DNA of 64,000 nucleotides, from positions 124,001 through 188,000 of the forward strand of contig NZ_AQHN01000084.1 in NCBI RefSeq assembly GCF_000359745.1. The letters are read 5' to 3'. This DNA comes from Rhizobium freirei PRF 81 (GTDB lineage Bacteria; Pseudomonadota; Alphaproteobacteria; Rhizobiales; Rhizobiaceae). The stretch's first letter is position 1; every line of letters begins with the position of its first letter. The position numbers and the translations under genes were made by a program. Below the pieces are notes generated by a model. The model had not been told where the DNA came from. It did not search any database and was given only the letters and a program-made list of their open reading frames with translations. This document shows positions 19,935 through 27,740 of this stretch, piece by piece.

Positions 19935-21076
19935 CGGTCACACGTGCCAACCCCTTGCGCATATTCTTCTACGTTCAGCATCTGCTCGGCATCGGCCATC
20001 TGGCGCGGGCCAGCCGCATCGCCAGCGCCATGGCGAAGGACGGCTGCCAGGTGACGGTCGTCACCGGTGGCATTCCCGTGAATGGCTTTCCTGGCAGCGA
20101 CGTGACCTCCGTCACGTTGCCGCCTGTGGTCGCCAGCAGCGCCGGCTTTTCCGGACTTGCCGACCAATCCGGCAACCCGGTCGACGAGGCGTTTCTGGCG
20201 CGCCGCTGCGAGCTTTTGCTCGAAGCGTTTCGGCAAGCCGAGCCGGACGTCGTCATCATTGAAGCCTTTCCCTTCGGGCGGCGGCAGATGCGCTTTGAGC
20301 TGCTGCCCCTGCTCGATGCCATTGCCAAGGCCGATCGCAAGCCGCGGCTCTATACGTCGGTACGCGATATTCTGCAGCAGCAGAAGAAGCCGGGCCGGGA
20401 CGAGGAGACCGTGGGGCTGCTTCGCGATCACTTCGATGGTGTTCTCGTTCACGGCGATCCTCATTTCATCCGGTTGGAAGAGACTTTTCCCCTGACCGCA
20501 TCCATCGCCGACAAGATCGTCTACACCGGGCTTGTCGCGCCGGCGCTGCCGCCGGAGCCTGAGGAGGCCTTCGATATCGTCGTCTCGGCCGGCGGTGGCG
20601 CCGTCGGCCGCGATCTCATCCGCGCGTCGCTCGAGGCGGCACGCCGCGTGGCGATCGACCGCCGCTGGCTGCTGGTGACCGGGCCGAACCTGCCGGAGCA
20701 GGATTTTGCCGATCTCGCCGCGGATGCGCCTGGCAATGTCGAGCTCGTCCGATTCCGCAAGGATTTCCCGTCCCTGCTGAGAGGGGCGGAGCTGTCGATT
20801 TCCCAAGCGGGCTACAATACCGTCGGCGACCTCCTCGTTGCCGGCTGCCGCGCCATTCTGGTGCCGTTCACGGCTGGCGGCGAAACGGAACAATCGGTCC
20901 GGGCCGAGCGACTGGAGAGGCTGGGTCTGGCGCTCGCTTTGCCGGAGGCGGGGCTGACGACGGACCTGCTTGTCGCGGCGGTGGAGACTGCCCTGTCTCG
21001 GCCCAAGCCGCATAGCCCCGACATCGATCTTGGCGGAGCGGCAAGAACCTCGTCCGTCATTCGCGGAGCCGCGTGA
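19916..21076 (+). CDS. MurG/GT28-like glycosyltransferase family protein
   Basis: A GT-B protein of about 386 residues, a paralogue of the product of 17443-18657. Matching features are the N-terminal 'FFYVQHLLGIGHLARASRIA' loop and the C-terminal 'ISQAGYNTVGDLLVAGCRAI' and 'PFTAGGETEQSVRAERL' donor-site segments. ATG 19916 has AGGAA at 19906-19910. ATG 19931, which overlaps the GT4 stop as ATGA, is an alternative. It ends 238 bp before the degenerate ABC-exporter-like gene. The arrangement suggests the three transferases make a glycan handled by that membrane protein, but this is inference from position only. Confidence 0.8.
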   Translation: MAEIRMTVTRANPLRIFFYVQHLLGIGHLARASRIASAMAKDGCQVTVVTGGIPVNGFPGSDVTSVTLPPVVASSAGFSGLADQSGNPVDEAFLARRCELLLEAFRQAEPDVVIIEAFPFGRRQMRFELLPLLDAIAKADRKPRLYTSVRDILQQQKKPGRDEETVGLLRDHFDGVLVHGDPHFIRLEETFPLTASIADKIVYTGLVAPALPPEPEEAFDIVVSAGGGAVGRDLIRASLEAARRVAIDRRWLLVTGPNLPEQDFADLAADAPGNVELVRFRKDFPSLLRGAELSISQAGYNTVGDLLVAGCRAILVPFTAGGETEQSVRAERLERLGLALALPEAGLTTDLLVAAVETALSRPKPHSPDIDLGGAARTSSVIRGAA

Positions 21077-21314
21077 CGGCCGGGGCAAGATGACGATCGA
21101 GTTGTCCCGTCGATTTATGCTCCTGGATTCCTGCAATCTTGTGATATAAATCAGGAAATCGATGAATCGGGAGGAGCGTGGACGAAAGATCGGTCGGAGT
21201 CCGTTTTCATAATGGGGCCACGCATCCGCAACAAACTCACCCTGCATTTATGCAACTACGGTGCCGGCATTCAGTCGGCGCTGGGCGCTTTAATCTGAAA
21301 GCCTGCAATAAGCG

Positions 21315-24029
21315 ATGGAAAAAAGCCTAGCGCGTTACATTTGGTCGAACACCCGGCTGGAGCAGGTTTGGATCCTGCTGGTCGTTGCGGCTTCGATGAT
21401 CCCGTATTTCCTGTCCTTCGACCTGCCGAAGCAGATCGTCAACGGGCCGATCCAGGGCAAGGGTTTCGAGCATCCGGGCGACACACAGACGTTCATGCAT
21501 ATTGCTTTCGATGTGCCGTTGATCGGCCATTTGGAAGTGTTTCAAGGCATACATCTCACCCGCATGTGGATGCTGATCGCGTTGAGCCTGGTGTTCCTTG
21601 CGCTCGTCGTGCTCAACGGTCTCTTCAAGCTCTATATCAACACCTATAAGGGTCGGCTCGGCGAGCGTATGCTGCGTCGCATCCGTTTCGAGCTGATCGA
21701 CCGCGTATTGCGCTTTCCGCCGGCGCATTTCAAGCGGGTGAAGCCCGCTGAGATTGCCACCATGATCAAGGACGAGGTGGAGCCGATGGGCGGCTTCACG
21801 GGCGATGCCTTCGTGCAGCCGGCGCTGCTGGGCGGTCAGGCGGTCACCGCTCTCATCTTCATCATCATGCAGAATTTCTGGCTGGGCATGATCGCAGCCG
21901 GCATCGTCGCCGTGCAGGCGATCGTCATTCCCCGCATGCGCAAGCGGCTGCTCGAGCTCGGCCGCCAGCGGCAGCTGACGGCACGCGAGCTTTCCGGCCG
22001 CGTCGGCGAGATTGTCGATGGTATCGGCACCATTCATGCCAACGACACGACGAACCTGGAGCGTGCCGACATCGCCCACCGCCTCGGGCTGATCTTCTCG
22101 ATCCGCTACGATCTCTATCAATGGAAGTTCCTGGTGAAATTCATCAACAACTTCCTCGCACAGGTCACGCCCTTCCTGTTCTATCTGGTTGGCGGCTTCC
22201 TCGCCTTGCAGGGGCGTTTGGACATCGGTCAGCTCGTCGCCGTCATCAATGCCTACAAGGATCTGCCCGGCCCCCTCAAGGAGCTGATCGACTGGGACCA
22301 GTCGCGCCAGGACGTTCAGGTCAAGTACAATCAGGTGGTCGAGCAGTTCAGTGTCGACCACCTGATCGATCCGAAAATTCAGGTCGTTTCGCACGCACCC
22401 GCAGGCCGCATCACCCACTCCCTGGTTGCGACCAACGTGACCGTCATGGACGACAGCGGCGCTCGCGTGCTCGATCACATCTCGGTCGAGATCCAGCCTG
22501 GAGAACGGGTCGCCGTTGTCGGCGACAGCGGCGCCGGTGGCGAATACCTGGCCGAAGCGTTCGGCAGGCTGGTCTGGCCCGATAGCGGCCGTATCTCGAT
22601 TGACGGGCGTGACCTATTGGAATTGCCGGAGTCTCTGACCGGAAGGCGCATCGCCTACGCGTCCTCCGAAACCTTCTTCTTCCATGGTACGTTGCGCAGC
22701 AATCTTCTCTATGGCCTCAAGCACGCACCACTCATTCCTCCCGTCTATGACGAGGAAGAGGCGACCAAGGCCAAGTGGCGCGCGAACGAGGCACGGCGCG
22801 CGGCCAATCCCGAACTGGAACTCGACAGCGATTGGGTCGATTACGCCGCGGCAGGCGCCACCGGCCCGGACGATATCTATTCCGTTATCCGCCCGGTCCT
22901 GGATGCCGTTGCCATGTCGCAGGATATTTTCGACATGGCGTTGCGTTCGAATGTCGATACGGCGACGCATCAGGACCTGACGTCGCGCATCGTCGAACTG
23001 CGTCAGGCGTTGCGGCTGAGGCTGCAGGAGGAGAAACTCGAGGATCTCGTCGTTCCCTTCCAGTTCGATGTCTATAATCTGCAGGCGACCGTTGGCGAAA
23101 ATCTGCTGTTCGGCACGCTGAAGCGGCCGCAGATGACCAACCGCAAGCTTGCAGCGCATCCGTATTTCCGGCAATTGTTCGCAGAAACGGGATTGATTTC
23201 CGACCTATACGATATGGGTCTGGAGATTGCTGAAAACGCCGTCGAACTCTTCACGGACTTGCCGCCTGATCATCCCTTCTTCCAGCAGCTGACCTTCATG
23301 ACGGCGGAGGATATTCCGACCTACGAGGCGCTGCTGCAGAAGCTGAACGGCAAGGGCTACGAGGCTGCGACCGACGACGAACGCTCCGCGATTATCCGCC
23401 TAAGCTTTTCCTACATCGAGCCTCGTCACCGTTTCGGCCTTCTGACGCAGATGCTCATGGAAAAGATCGTCCAGGCGCGCGCCAAGTTCTATGAAAACAT
23501 TCCGGCGGATCTTGCCAGCGTCATCGAGCGCTATGATCCGGAACGCTTCACCGCGTCCGCGACCTTGATGGACAATGTGCTGTTCGGTCGTATCGCGCAT
23601 CAGCAGGCCAATGCTCCGGAGCGCATTCACCAGATCATGTATGATGTCTTCGGGCGTCTTGGCATGCATGACGGCGTGCTGTCGATCGGCCTGGATTTCG
23701 ATGTCGGTTCGGGCGGCAAGCGTCTGACGAACGTGCAGCGCCAGAAGCTCAATCTCGGCCGCGCGCTTTTGAAACGGGCGGATTACATCATCTGCAATCG
23801 TCCTCTGCCGGCGCTCGACCATCGCATCCAGGATCAGATCGCAAGAGCGATCCTGGGGGATCTCGACAACGGCGATCATGCGCCGGCGATTGTCTGGGTC
23901 CTGTCCAATCCGAGTTTTGCCGAGCTGTTCGACCGTGTGCTGGTCTTCGACCACGGCAGCCTTGTCGAAAGCGGATCGACCACCGATCTTTTAGAGAAAA
24001 ACGGTATGTTCAAAGAACTGTTATCGTAA
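21315..24029 (+). CDS. ABC-exporter-like protein with degenerate, expanded ATPase domain
   Basis: A 904-residue protein. Residues 1-340 form an ABC exporter transmembrane domain: six helices and cytoplasmic extensions such as 'ERMLRRIRFELIDRVLRFP'. An ATPase-like domain starts near 370. Its Walker A loop reads 'GDSGAGGEYL' (403-412), with no Lys-Ser/Thr. Walker B reads 'YIICNRPLPALD' (824-835), with N-R in place of D-E. The signature region is 'GSGGKRLTNVQRQKLNLGRALL'. Between the Q-loop region and the signature are about 300 extra residues in which a T-x-x-x-N-L-L-F/Y-G motif occurs three times (459-467, 592-600, 750-758). The protein is unlikely to hydrolyse ATP alone. It may pair with another subunit or have a structural or regulatory role. 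A CNB-domain gene follows 52 bp downstream. Confidence 0.85.
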   Translation: MEKSLARYIWSNTRLEQVWILLVVAASMIPYFLSFDLPKQIVNGPIQGKGFEHPGDTQTFMHIAFDVPLIGHLEVFQGIHLTRMWMLIALSLVFLALVVLNGLFKLYINTYKGRLGERMLRRIRFELIDRVLRFPPAHFKRVKPAEIATMIKDEVEPMGGFTGDAFVQPALLGGQAVTALIFIIMQNFWLGMIAAGIVAVQAIVIPRMRKRLLELGRQRQLTARELSGRVGEIVDGIGTIHANDTTNLERADIAHRLGLIFSIRYDLYQWKFLVKFINNFLAQVTPFLFYLVGGFLALQGRLDIGQLVAVINAYKDLPGPLKELIDWDQSRQDVQVKYNQVVEQFSVDHLIDPKIQVVSHAPAGRITHSLVATNVTVMDDSGARVLDHISVEIQPGERVAVVGDSGAGGEYLAEAFGRLVWPDSGRISIDGRDLLELPESLTGRRIAYASSETFFFHGTLRSNLLYGLKHAPLIPPVYDEEEATKAKWRANEARRAANPELELDSDWVDYAAAGATGPDDIYSVIRPVLDAVAMSQDIFDMALRSNVDTATHQDLTSRIVELRQALRLRLQEEKLEDLVVPFQFDVYNLQATVGENLLFGTLKRPQMTNRKLAAHPYFRQLFAETGLISDLYDMGLEIAENAVELFTDLPPDHPFFQQLTFMTAEDIPTYEALLQKLNGKGYEAATDDERSAIIRLSFSYIEPRHRFGLLTQMLMEKIVQARAKFYENIPADLASVIERYDPERFTASATLMDNVLFGRIAHQQANAPERIHQIMYDVFGRLGMHDGVLSIGLDFDVGSGGKRLTNVQRQKLNLGRALLKRADYIICNRPLPALDHRIQDQIARAILGDLDNGDHAPAIVWVLSNPSFAELFDRVLVFDHGSLVESGSTTDLLEKNGMFKELLS

Positions 24030-24081
24030 TATTCTATCTGCACAGTGGCGTCTGGGGCCGAACACTGGGGGTTTGAAGCTC

Positions 24082-24558
24082 ATGCTTCTGAAAGATGAAG
24101 TCGAAATGCTGAAGCGGGTGCCGATTTTTTCGCGCATTGCGCCCGCGAAGTTGAAACTTTTGGCGTTTACGTCAGATCGCGTTAGTTACAATGCTGGCCA
24201 GATCCTGTTTCATCAGGGCGATCAAGGCGATGCGGCCTATGTTGTTCTTTCCGGAACTGCTGATATTCTCGTCGATAGCCCAGCCGGCGAGATCAAAGTT
24301 GCCGAAGTCGACCTCAACTCCATCGTCGGCGAAATTGCCATCCTTTGTGATGTCTCCCGTACCGCGACCGTGAAGGCCACCTCAAAGCTGGAGGCGCTGA
24401 AGATCAGCAAGGAGCATTTCCTGAAGCTGCTCAGCGATTTCCCGGAAATGGCCGTCGAGATCATGCGCGTTCTTGCGGATCGTCTGAACCATACGACCTC
24501 CGAACTCACGGCCGTTCGCAGCCGTTTGAGCCAACCGCAGCCGATGTCCACGCACTGA
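24082..24558 (+). CDS. Cyclic nucleotide-binding (CNB) domain protein
   Basis: A small protein of 158 residues consisting almost entirely of one CNB domain. The beta-roll is 'AGQILFHQGDQGDAAYVVLSG' (residues 38-58), followed by the phosphate-binding cassette 'VGEIAILCDVSRTATV' (82-97). E84 and R93 are the conserved residues that contact the cyclic phosphate and ribose. The C-terminal helix spans about 105-140. There is no DNA-binding domain, so it is not a CRP-type regulator but probably a cAMP or cGMP-responsive partner subunit. It starts 52 bp after the degenerate ABC-like gene on the same strand, implying co-expression. ATG 24082 is chosen over TTG 24073. Confidence 0.85.
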   Translation: MLLKDEVEMLKRVPIFSRIAPAKLKLLAFTSDRVSYNAGQILFHQGDQGDAAYVVLSGTADILVDSPAGEIKVAEVDLNSIVGEIAILCDVSRTATVKATSKLEALKISKEHFLKLLSDFPEMAVEIMRVLADRLNHTTSELTAVRSRLSQPQPMSTH

Positions 24559-24645
24559 GGTAGCTCTGCCTAGTCCGGCTAAAATTCCTTGCGAAGCGCG
24601 CTACGCAATCCAACCCAGATGGGATTGCAGGCATCTTTCGCCTGC

Positions 24646-24750
24646 TAGAGCGTATCCGCTCTTCTTTGAATCGCGGAAACGCTCTATCTTCTTGTTTTCT
24701 TATGCATTCCGGACGAAAAACCGCTTCGCGCTTTTCCTGGAAATGCTCTA
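24646..24750 (-). repeat. RIME-like intergenic repeat, copy 2
   Basis: This is the most complete copy. On the plus strand it begins TAGAGCGTATCCGCTC (24646) and ends with AGGAAATGCTCTA (24750) reversed, so both ends read TAGAGC inward, giving short terminal inverted repeats flanked by TA. The interior matches copy 1 closely ('CGGAAACGCTCTATCTTCTTG', 'CATTCCGGACGAAAAACCG'). The outer TAG at 24750-24748 on the minus strand is the stop codon of the small membrane-protein gene. Confidence 0.88.
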
Positions 24751-24981
24751 GCGGGCGATAAAGAAGGTCGAGATCAGAAGCGCGATCCCGATCCAGCCGA
24801 TGAGAAGCAGGCGCCAGGTCGCCTTCATCTTCTCGCGAATAAAAGCTCTTCTCGCCGCCTTGTCATTCTTGAAAGCCGGATTGCCGGCGGCCTGCACATT
24901 CGTCGCGATGATGCGACGCCATCCGCCGCCGATCCCGATGATGGCGAGGATGAGGCATGCGATGCGAACAATATCGATCAT
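24748..24981 (-). CDS. Small hypothetical membrane protein
   Basis: A 77-residue protein with two predicted membrane helices, 'IVRIACLILAIIGIGGGW' (4-21) and 'LLLIGWIGIALLISTFFI' (59-75), joined by a basic cytoplasmic stretch 'KAARRAFIREKMKATWR'. I do not recognise a family. Its last codon is followed by TAG supplied by RIME-like copy 2. It lies 49 bp downstream of the FAH-family gene on the same strand and could be co-transcribed with it. Confidence 0.6.
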   Translation of the reverse strand: MIDIVRIACLILAIIGIGGGWRRIIATNVQAAGNPAFKNDKAARRAFIREKMKATWRLLLIGWIGIALLISTFFIAR

Positions 24982-25030
24982 TCCGAACTCGTTGAAAAAG
25001 ACGATTGCCGGGCGCTGGCCGTCCGGCCTC

Positions 25031-26173
25031 TCAAATCAATCCGCGCCGCGCCAGATTGCGCATCAGGTGGGAGACACCGAAGGTCCATGGCGGGCATTCC
25101 GTCGATAGAAGCACGCGGTTGCGCAAGGCACCCAGCTTGTCGTTGGAGATGGTGACGACGTCGCCGACCTTATGCGTGAAACCCTGCCCGGGTGTGTCGC
25201 GGTCTTCGACGGGCGCGAAGAGCGTTCCCATGAACAGCACCAGGCCATCCGGATATTGATGATGGCGGCCGATGGTCTGAGAGACGAGGTCAAGCGGATC
25301 GCGGCTGATTTCTTTCATCGACGAGCGGCCGTGCAGCACATAGCTGTCCTCGCCCTCGACCTTGAGGTCGAGATCGGCGTTGCGGACATCGTCGAGACTG
25401 TAAGTCTCGTCGAACAGACGGATGAAGGGGCCGATCGAGCAAGAAGCATTGTTGTCCTTGGCTTTGCCGAGCAAAAGCGCCGACCGTCCTTCGACATCGC
25501 GCAGATTGACGTCGTTGCCGAGCGTAGCGCCTCTGACCCGGCCCTGGCTGTCGACTGCAAGGACGATCTCCGGTTCCGGATTGTTCCATTTGGAGATCGG
25601 ATGCAGGCCCACATCCGCGCCGAGCCCTACCGAGGACATCACCTGCGATTTCGAAAAGACTTCCGCGTCCGGCCCGATGCCGACTTCGAGATATTGCGAC
25701 CAGACGCCTTCTTCGATCAGTGCCGCTTTGACCTTGGCGGCTTCGGGAGAGCCGGCCTTGAGGTTGCGCAGGCTGTCGCCGATGAGCGCGGTGACCTTAC
25801 CACGGATCGCTTCGGCGAGATCCGGATTACCGGCCGCGCGTTCCTCGATGACACGCTCAAGCATCGAGCGGGCGAAGGTGACGCCGCAGGCCTTGATCGC
25901 CTGCAGATCGATGGGGGCGAGAAGATGGATGGACGAGCGATCGGCTCTGCCCGCGAGCAGGGTGTCCAGCTCACAGATGGCTTCGCCCGTCTGCGTGCGA
26001 ACGAAAGCAACCGGATCGTCCATTTCCAGGAGGTCGCGCATGGTCGGCGCTTCCTTCGACGTGATGTCGTAAAGCGTGCCATCGCGGACGGTGACCAGGG
26101 CAGGGCCCTCCACATCCGGGCGCCAGATGCGACCGACAAATGTTCCGGTGGTGAATGTTTCCGAGCTGGCCAT
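25031..26173 (-). CDS. Fumarylacetoacetate hydrolase (FAH) family protein
   Basis: A protein of about 380 residues with the FAH catalytic fold in its C-terminal two thirds. 'WNNPEPEIVLAVDSQGRV' carries the metal-binding E-P-E motif, and 'ATLGNDVNLRDVEGRSALLLGKAKDNNAS' (shown in parts) carries the N-D-V-x-x-R-D segment. 'VGDVVTISNDKLGALRNRV' near the end is typical. Enzymes of this type hydrolyse or dehydrate 2-keto-3-deoxy acids in sugar-acid and aromatic catabolism. ATG 26173 is preferred over 26191, because the segment between them contains the GGAGGAG ribosome-binding site. It follows the melA-side hairpin at 26297-26321 and is probably a separate unit. The exact substrate is unknown. Confidence 0.82.
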   Translation of the reverse strand: MASSETFTTGTFVGRIWRPDVEGPALVTVRDGTLYDITSKEAPTMRDLLEMDDPVAFVRTQTGEAICELDTLLAGRADRSSIHLLAPIDLQAIKACGVTFARSMLERVIEERAAGNPDLAEAIRGKVTALIGDSLRNLKAGSPEAAKVKAALIEEGVWSQYLEVGIGPDAEVFSKSQVMSSVGLGADVGLHPISKWNNPEPEIVLAVDSQGRVRGATLGNDVNLRDVEGRSALLLGKAKDNNASCSIGPFIRLFDETYSLDDVRNADLDLKVEGEDSYVLHGRSSMKEISRDPLDLVSQTIGRHHQYPDGLVLFMGTLFAPVEDRDTPGQGFTHKVGDVVTISNDKLGALRNRVLLSTECPPWTFGVSHLMRNLARRGLI

Positions 26174-26296
26174 GTCGTTCGTCTCCTCCAAACTGCGAGC
26201 GTTTCTAGCGCAGTCGATCCCGCTTTGCCATCTGTTGTCCCGCCATCATTCGCTGCATTTTGGATTTTCATCTTTTCCCAGCAGCTGAAAATGTAA

Positions 26297-26321
26297 GGCC
26301 TCGCGGCAGCGCCGCGAGGCC
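26297..26321 (-). terminator. Likely terminator at the end of the melA operon
   Basis: A perfect 10-bp stem, GGCCTCGCGG with CCGCGAGGCC, and a 5-base loop, located 31 bp beyond the melA stop codon. On the minus strand it is followed by TTACATTTTC, a weak T-rich tract, so termination may be partial. It separates the alpha-galactoside operon from the FAH-family gene. Confidence 0.65.
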
Positions 26322-26351
26322 CTTTGGGCCGCAAGCCGGGAGAGAGTAGCT

Positions 26352-27722
26352 TTAGGCGGCCTGAACCTTGCGATTGCCGCGCGCCCATTCAGGCAGCCAT
26401 TCGCCATGCGCGGCCAACAACTCGTCGACAAGCGACCAGATCTGGTCGAGATCGAGCTCGGCTGCCGTGTGCGGATCCATCATCGCGGCGTGGTAGATGT
26501 GCTCGCGATTTTCCGTCAACAGCGCCTTTACCGTCAGCTCCTGCACGTTGATGTTCGTGCGGATGAGGGCGGTCAGCTGCGGCGGCAGATCGCCGACATA
26601 GGTCGGCTGGATGCCGGAGGCATCGACCAGGCAGGCGACTTCCGCGGCGCAGTTGTTAGGCAGCGAGGTGATGCAGCCATTGTTGCGGACGTTGCCGTAG
26701 ATGACGGAGGGTTCGCCGGTCCAGACCGAATTGATGATCGAGGAGGCATATTCCTTCGATTGCTTGACCTCGATCTTCTCGGCGGTGCGATATTCCTCGG
26801 CCTGGTTCTTCCAGCGCGCCACCTGCTCGATGCAGCGCTTCGGATATTCGTCGAGCGGGATGCCGAACTTCTCGATCAGATCCTCGCGGCCTTCCTTGAT
26901 GAAGTAGGGCGTGTATTCGGCAAAATGCTCCGAGCTTTCGGTGACGAAATAGCCGAGGCGGGTCAGCATCTCGTAGCGCACCTTGTTCGGGCAGCGCGGG
27001 TTCCAGCCGGGCTTTGGCGCACGTCCTTCGCGATAGGCGCGGACGAGATCCGGATAGAGGTTGCGATAGGAACCATCCGGCTGGCGATGCTCGAATTCGA
27101 GATAGAAGGCCATGTGGTTGATGCCGGCCGAGCGGTAGCGGATCTCGTCATAGGGGATGTCGAGATCGTGCGCCAGTTCCATGGCCGTACCCTGCACCGA
27201 ATGGCAAAGCCCGACCTGCTTGATCGTCGGGTATTTCTCACCGATCGCCCAGGTGTTGATGGCCATCGGGTTCACATATTGCAGCATGATTGCGTTCGGG
27301 CAGACGGCGAGCATGTCCTCGCAGATCTTCCACAGATGCGGAACCGTGCGCAGGCCGCGCATGATGCCACCGACGCCGAGGGTGTCGGCGATCGTCTGAC
27401 GGAGGCCATATTTCTTCGGCACCTCGAAATCGGTGACCGTGCAGGGCTCATAGCCGCCGATCTGGAAGGCGACGACGACGAAGTGAGCGCCGTCCAGCGC
27501 CTTGCGCTGGTCGGTGAAGGTTTCGACGGTCGCTGAGGCGCCGAGGGTCGAGGCGAGCTTGCGCGCGACGATGGCGCTTTCTTCCAGCCGTTGCGGATTG
27601 ATGTCCATCAGCGCGATCCTTGCGCCCGCAAGCGCCGGACGCTGCAAGACGTCGCCGATGATGTTCTTCATGAACACGGTCGAGCCGGCGCCGATGAAGG
27701 TGATCTTGGGAGTGCTTGTCAT
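26352..27722 (-). CDS. melA: GH4 alpha-galactosidase (MelA)
   Basis: A 456-residue NAD+- and Mn2+-dependent family 4 glycosidase, very close to E. coli MelA in sequence and length. The N-terminus 'KITFIGAGSTVFMKNIIGDV' is the NAD-binding Rossmann loop. The metal and catalytic motif is 'GLCHSVQGTA' with C173 and H174, and 'GINHMAF' has H203. It hydrolyses melibiose and raffinose-type alpha-galactosides in the cytoplasm by oxidation-elimination. It is the last gene of the minus-strand operon, 18 bp after the ABC ATPase gene, with a good AGGAG ribosome-binding site. Its place next to an importer gives the function strong contextual support. Confidence 0.92.
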   Translation of the reverse strand: MTSTPKITFIGAGSTVFMKNIIGDVLQRPALAGARIALMDINPQRLEESAIVARKLASTLGASATVETFTDQRKALDGAHFVVVAFQIGGYEPCTVTDFEVPKKYGLRQTIADTLGVGGIMRGLRTVPHLWKICEDMLAVCPNAIMLQYVNPMAINTWAIGEKYPTIKQVGLCHSVQGTAMELAHDLDIPYDEIRYRSAGINHMAFYLEFEHRQPDGSYRNLYPDLVRAYREGRAPKPGWNPRCPNKVRYEMLTRLGYFVTESSEHFAEYTPYFIKEGREDLIEKFGIPLDEYPKRCIEQVARWKNQAEEYRTAEKIEVKQSKEYASSIINSVWTGEPSVIYGNVRNNGCITSLPNNCAAEVACLVDASGIQPTYVGDLPPQLTALIRTNINVQELTVKALLTENREHIYHAAMMDPHTAAELDLDQIWSLVDELLAAHGEWLPEWARGNRKVQAA

Positions 27723-27740
27723 TTCAAAATCTCCTGGATG

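Noticed and set aside
19913..21247. 444-residue minus-strand frame over the third glycosyltransferase gene
   Set aside because: It lies opposite a gene with clear GT28 motifs, and its composition is typical of an antisense shadow.
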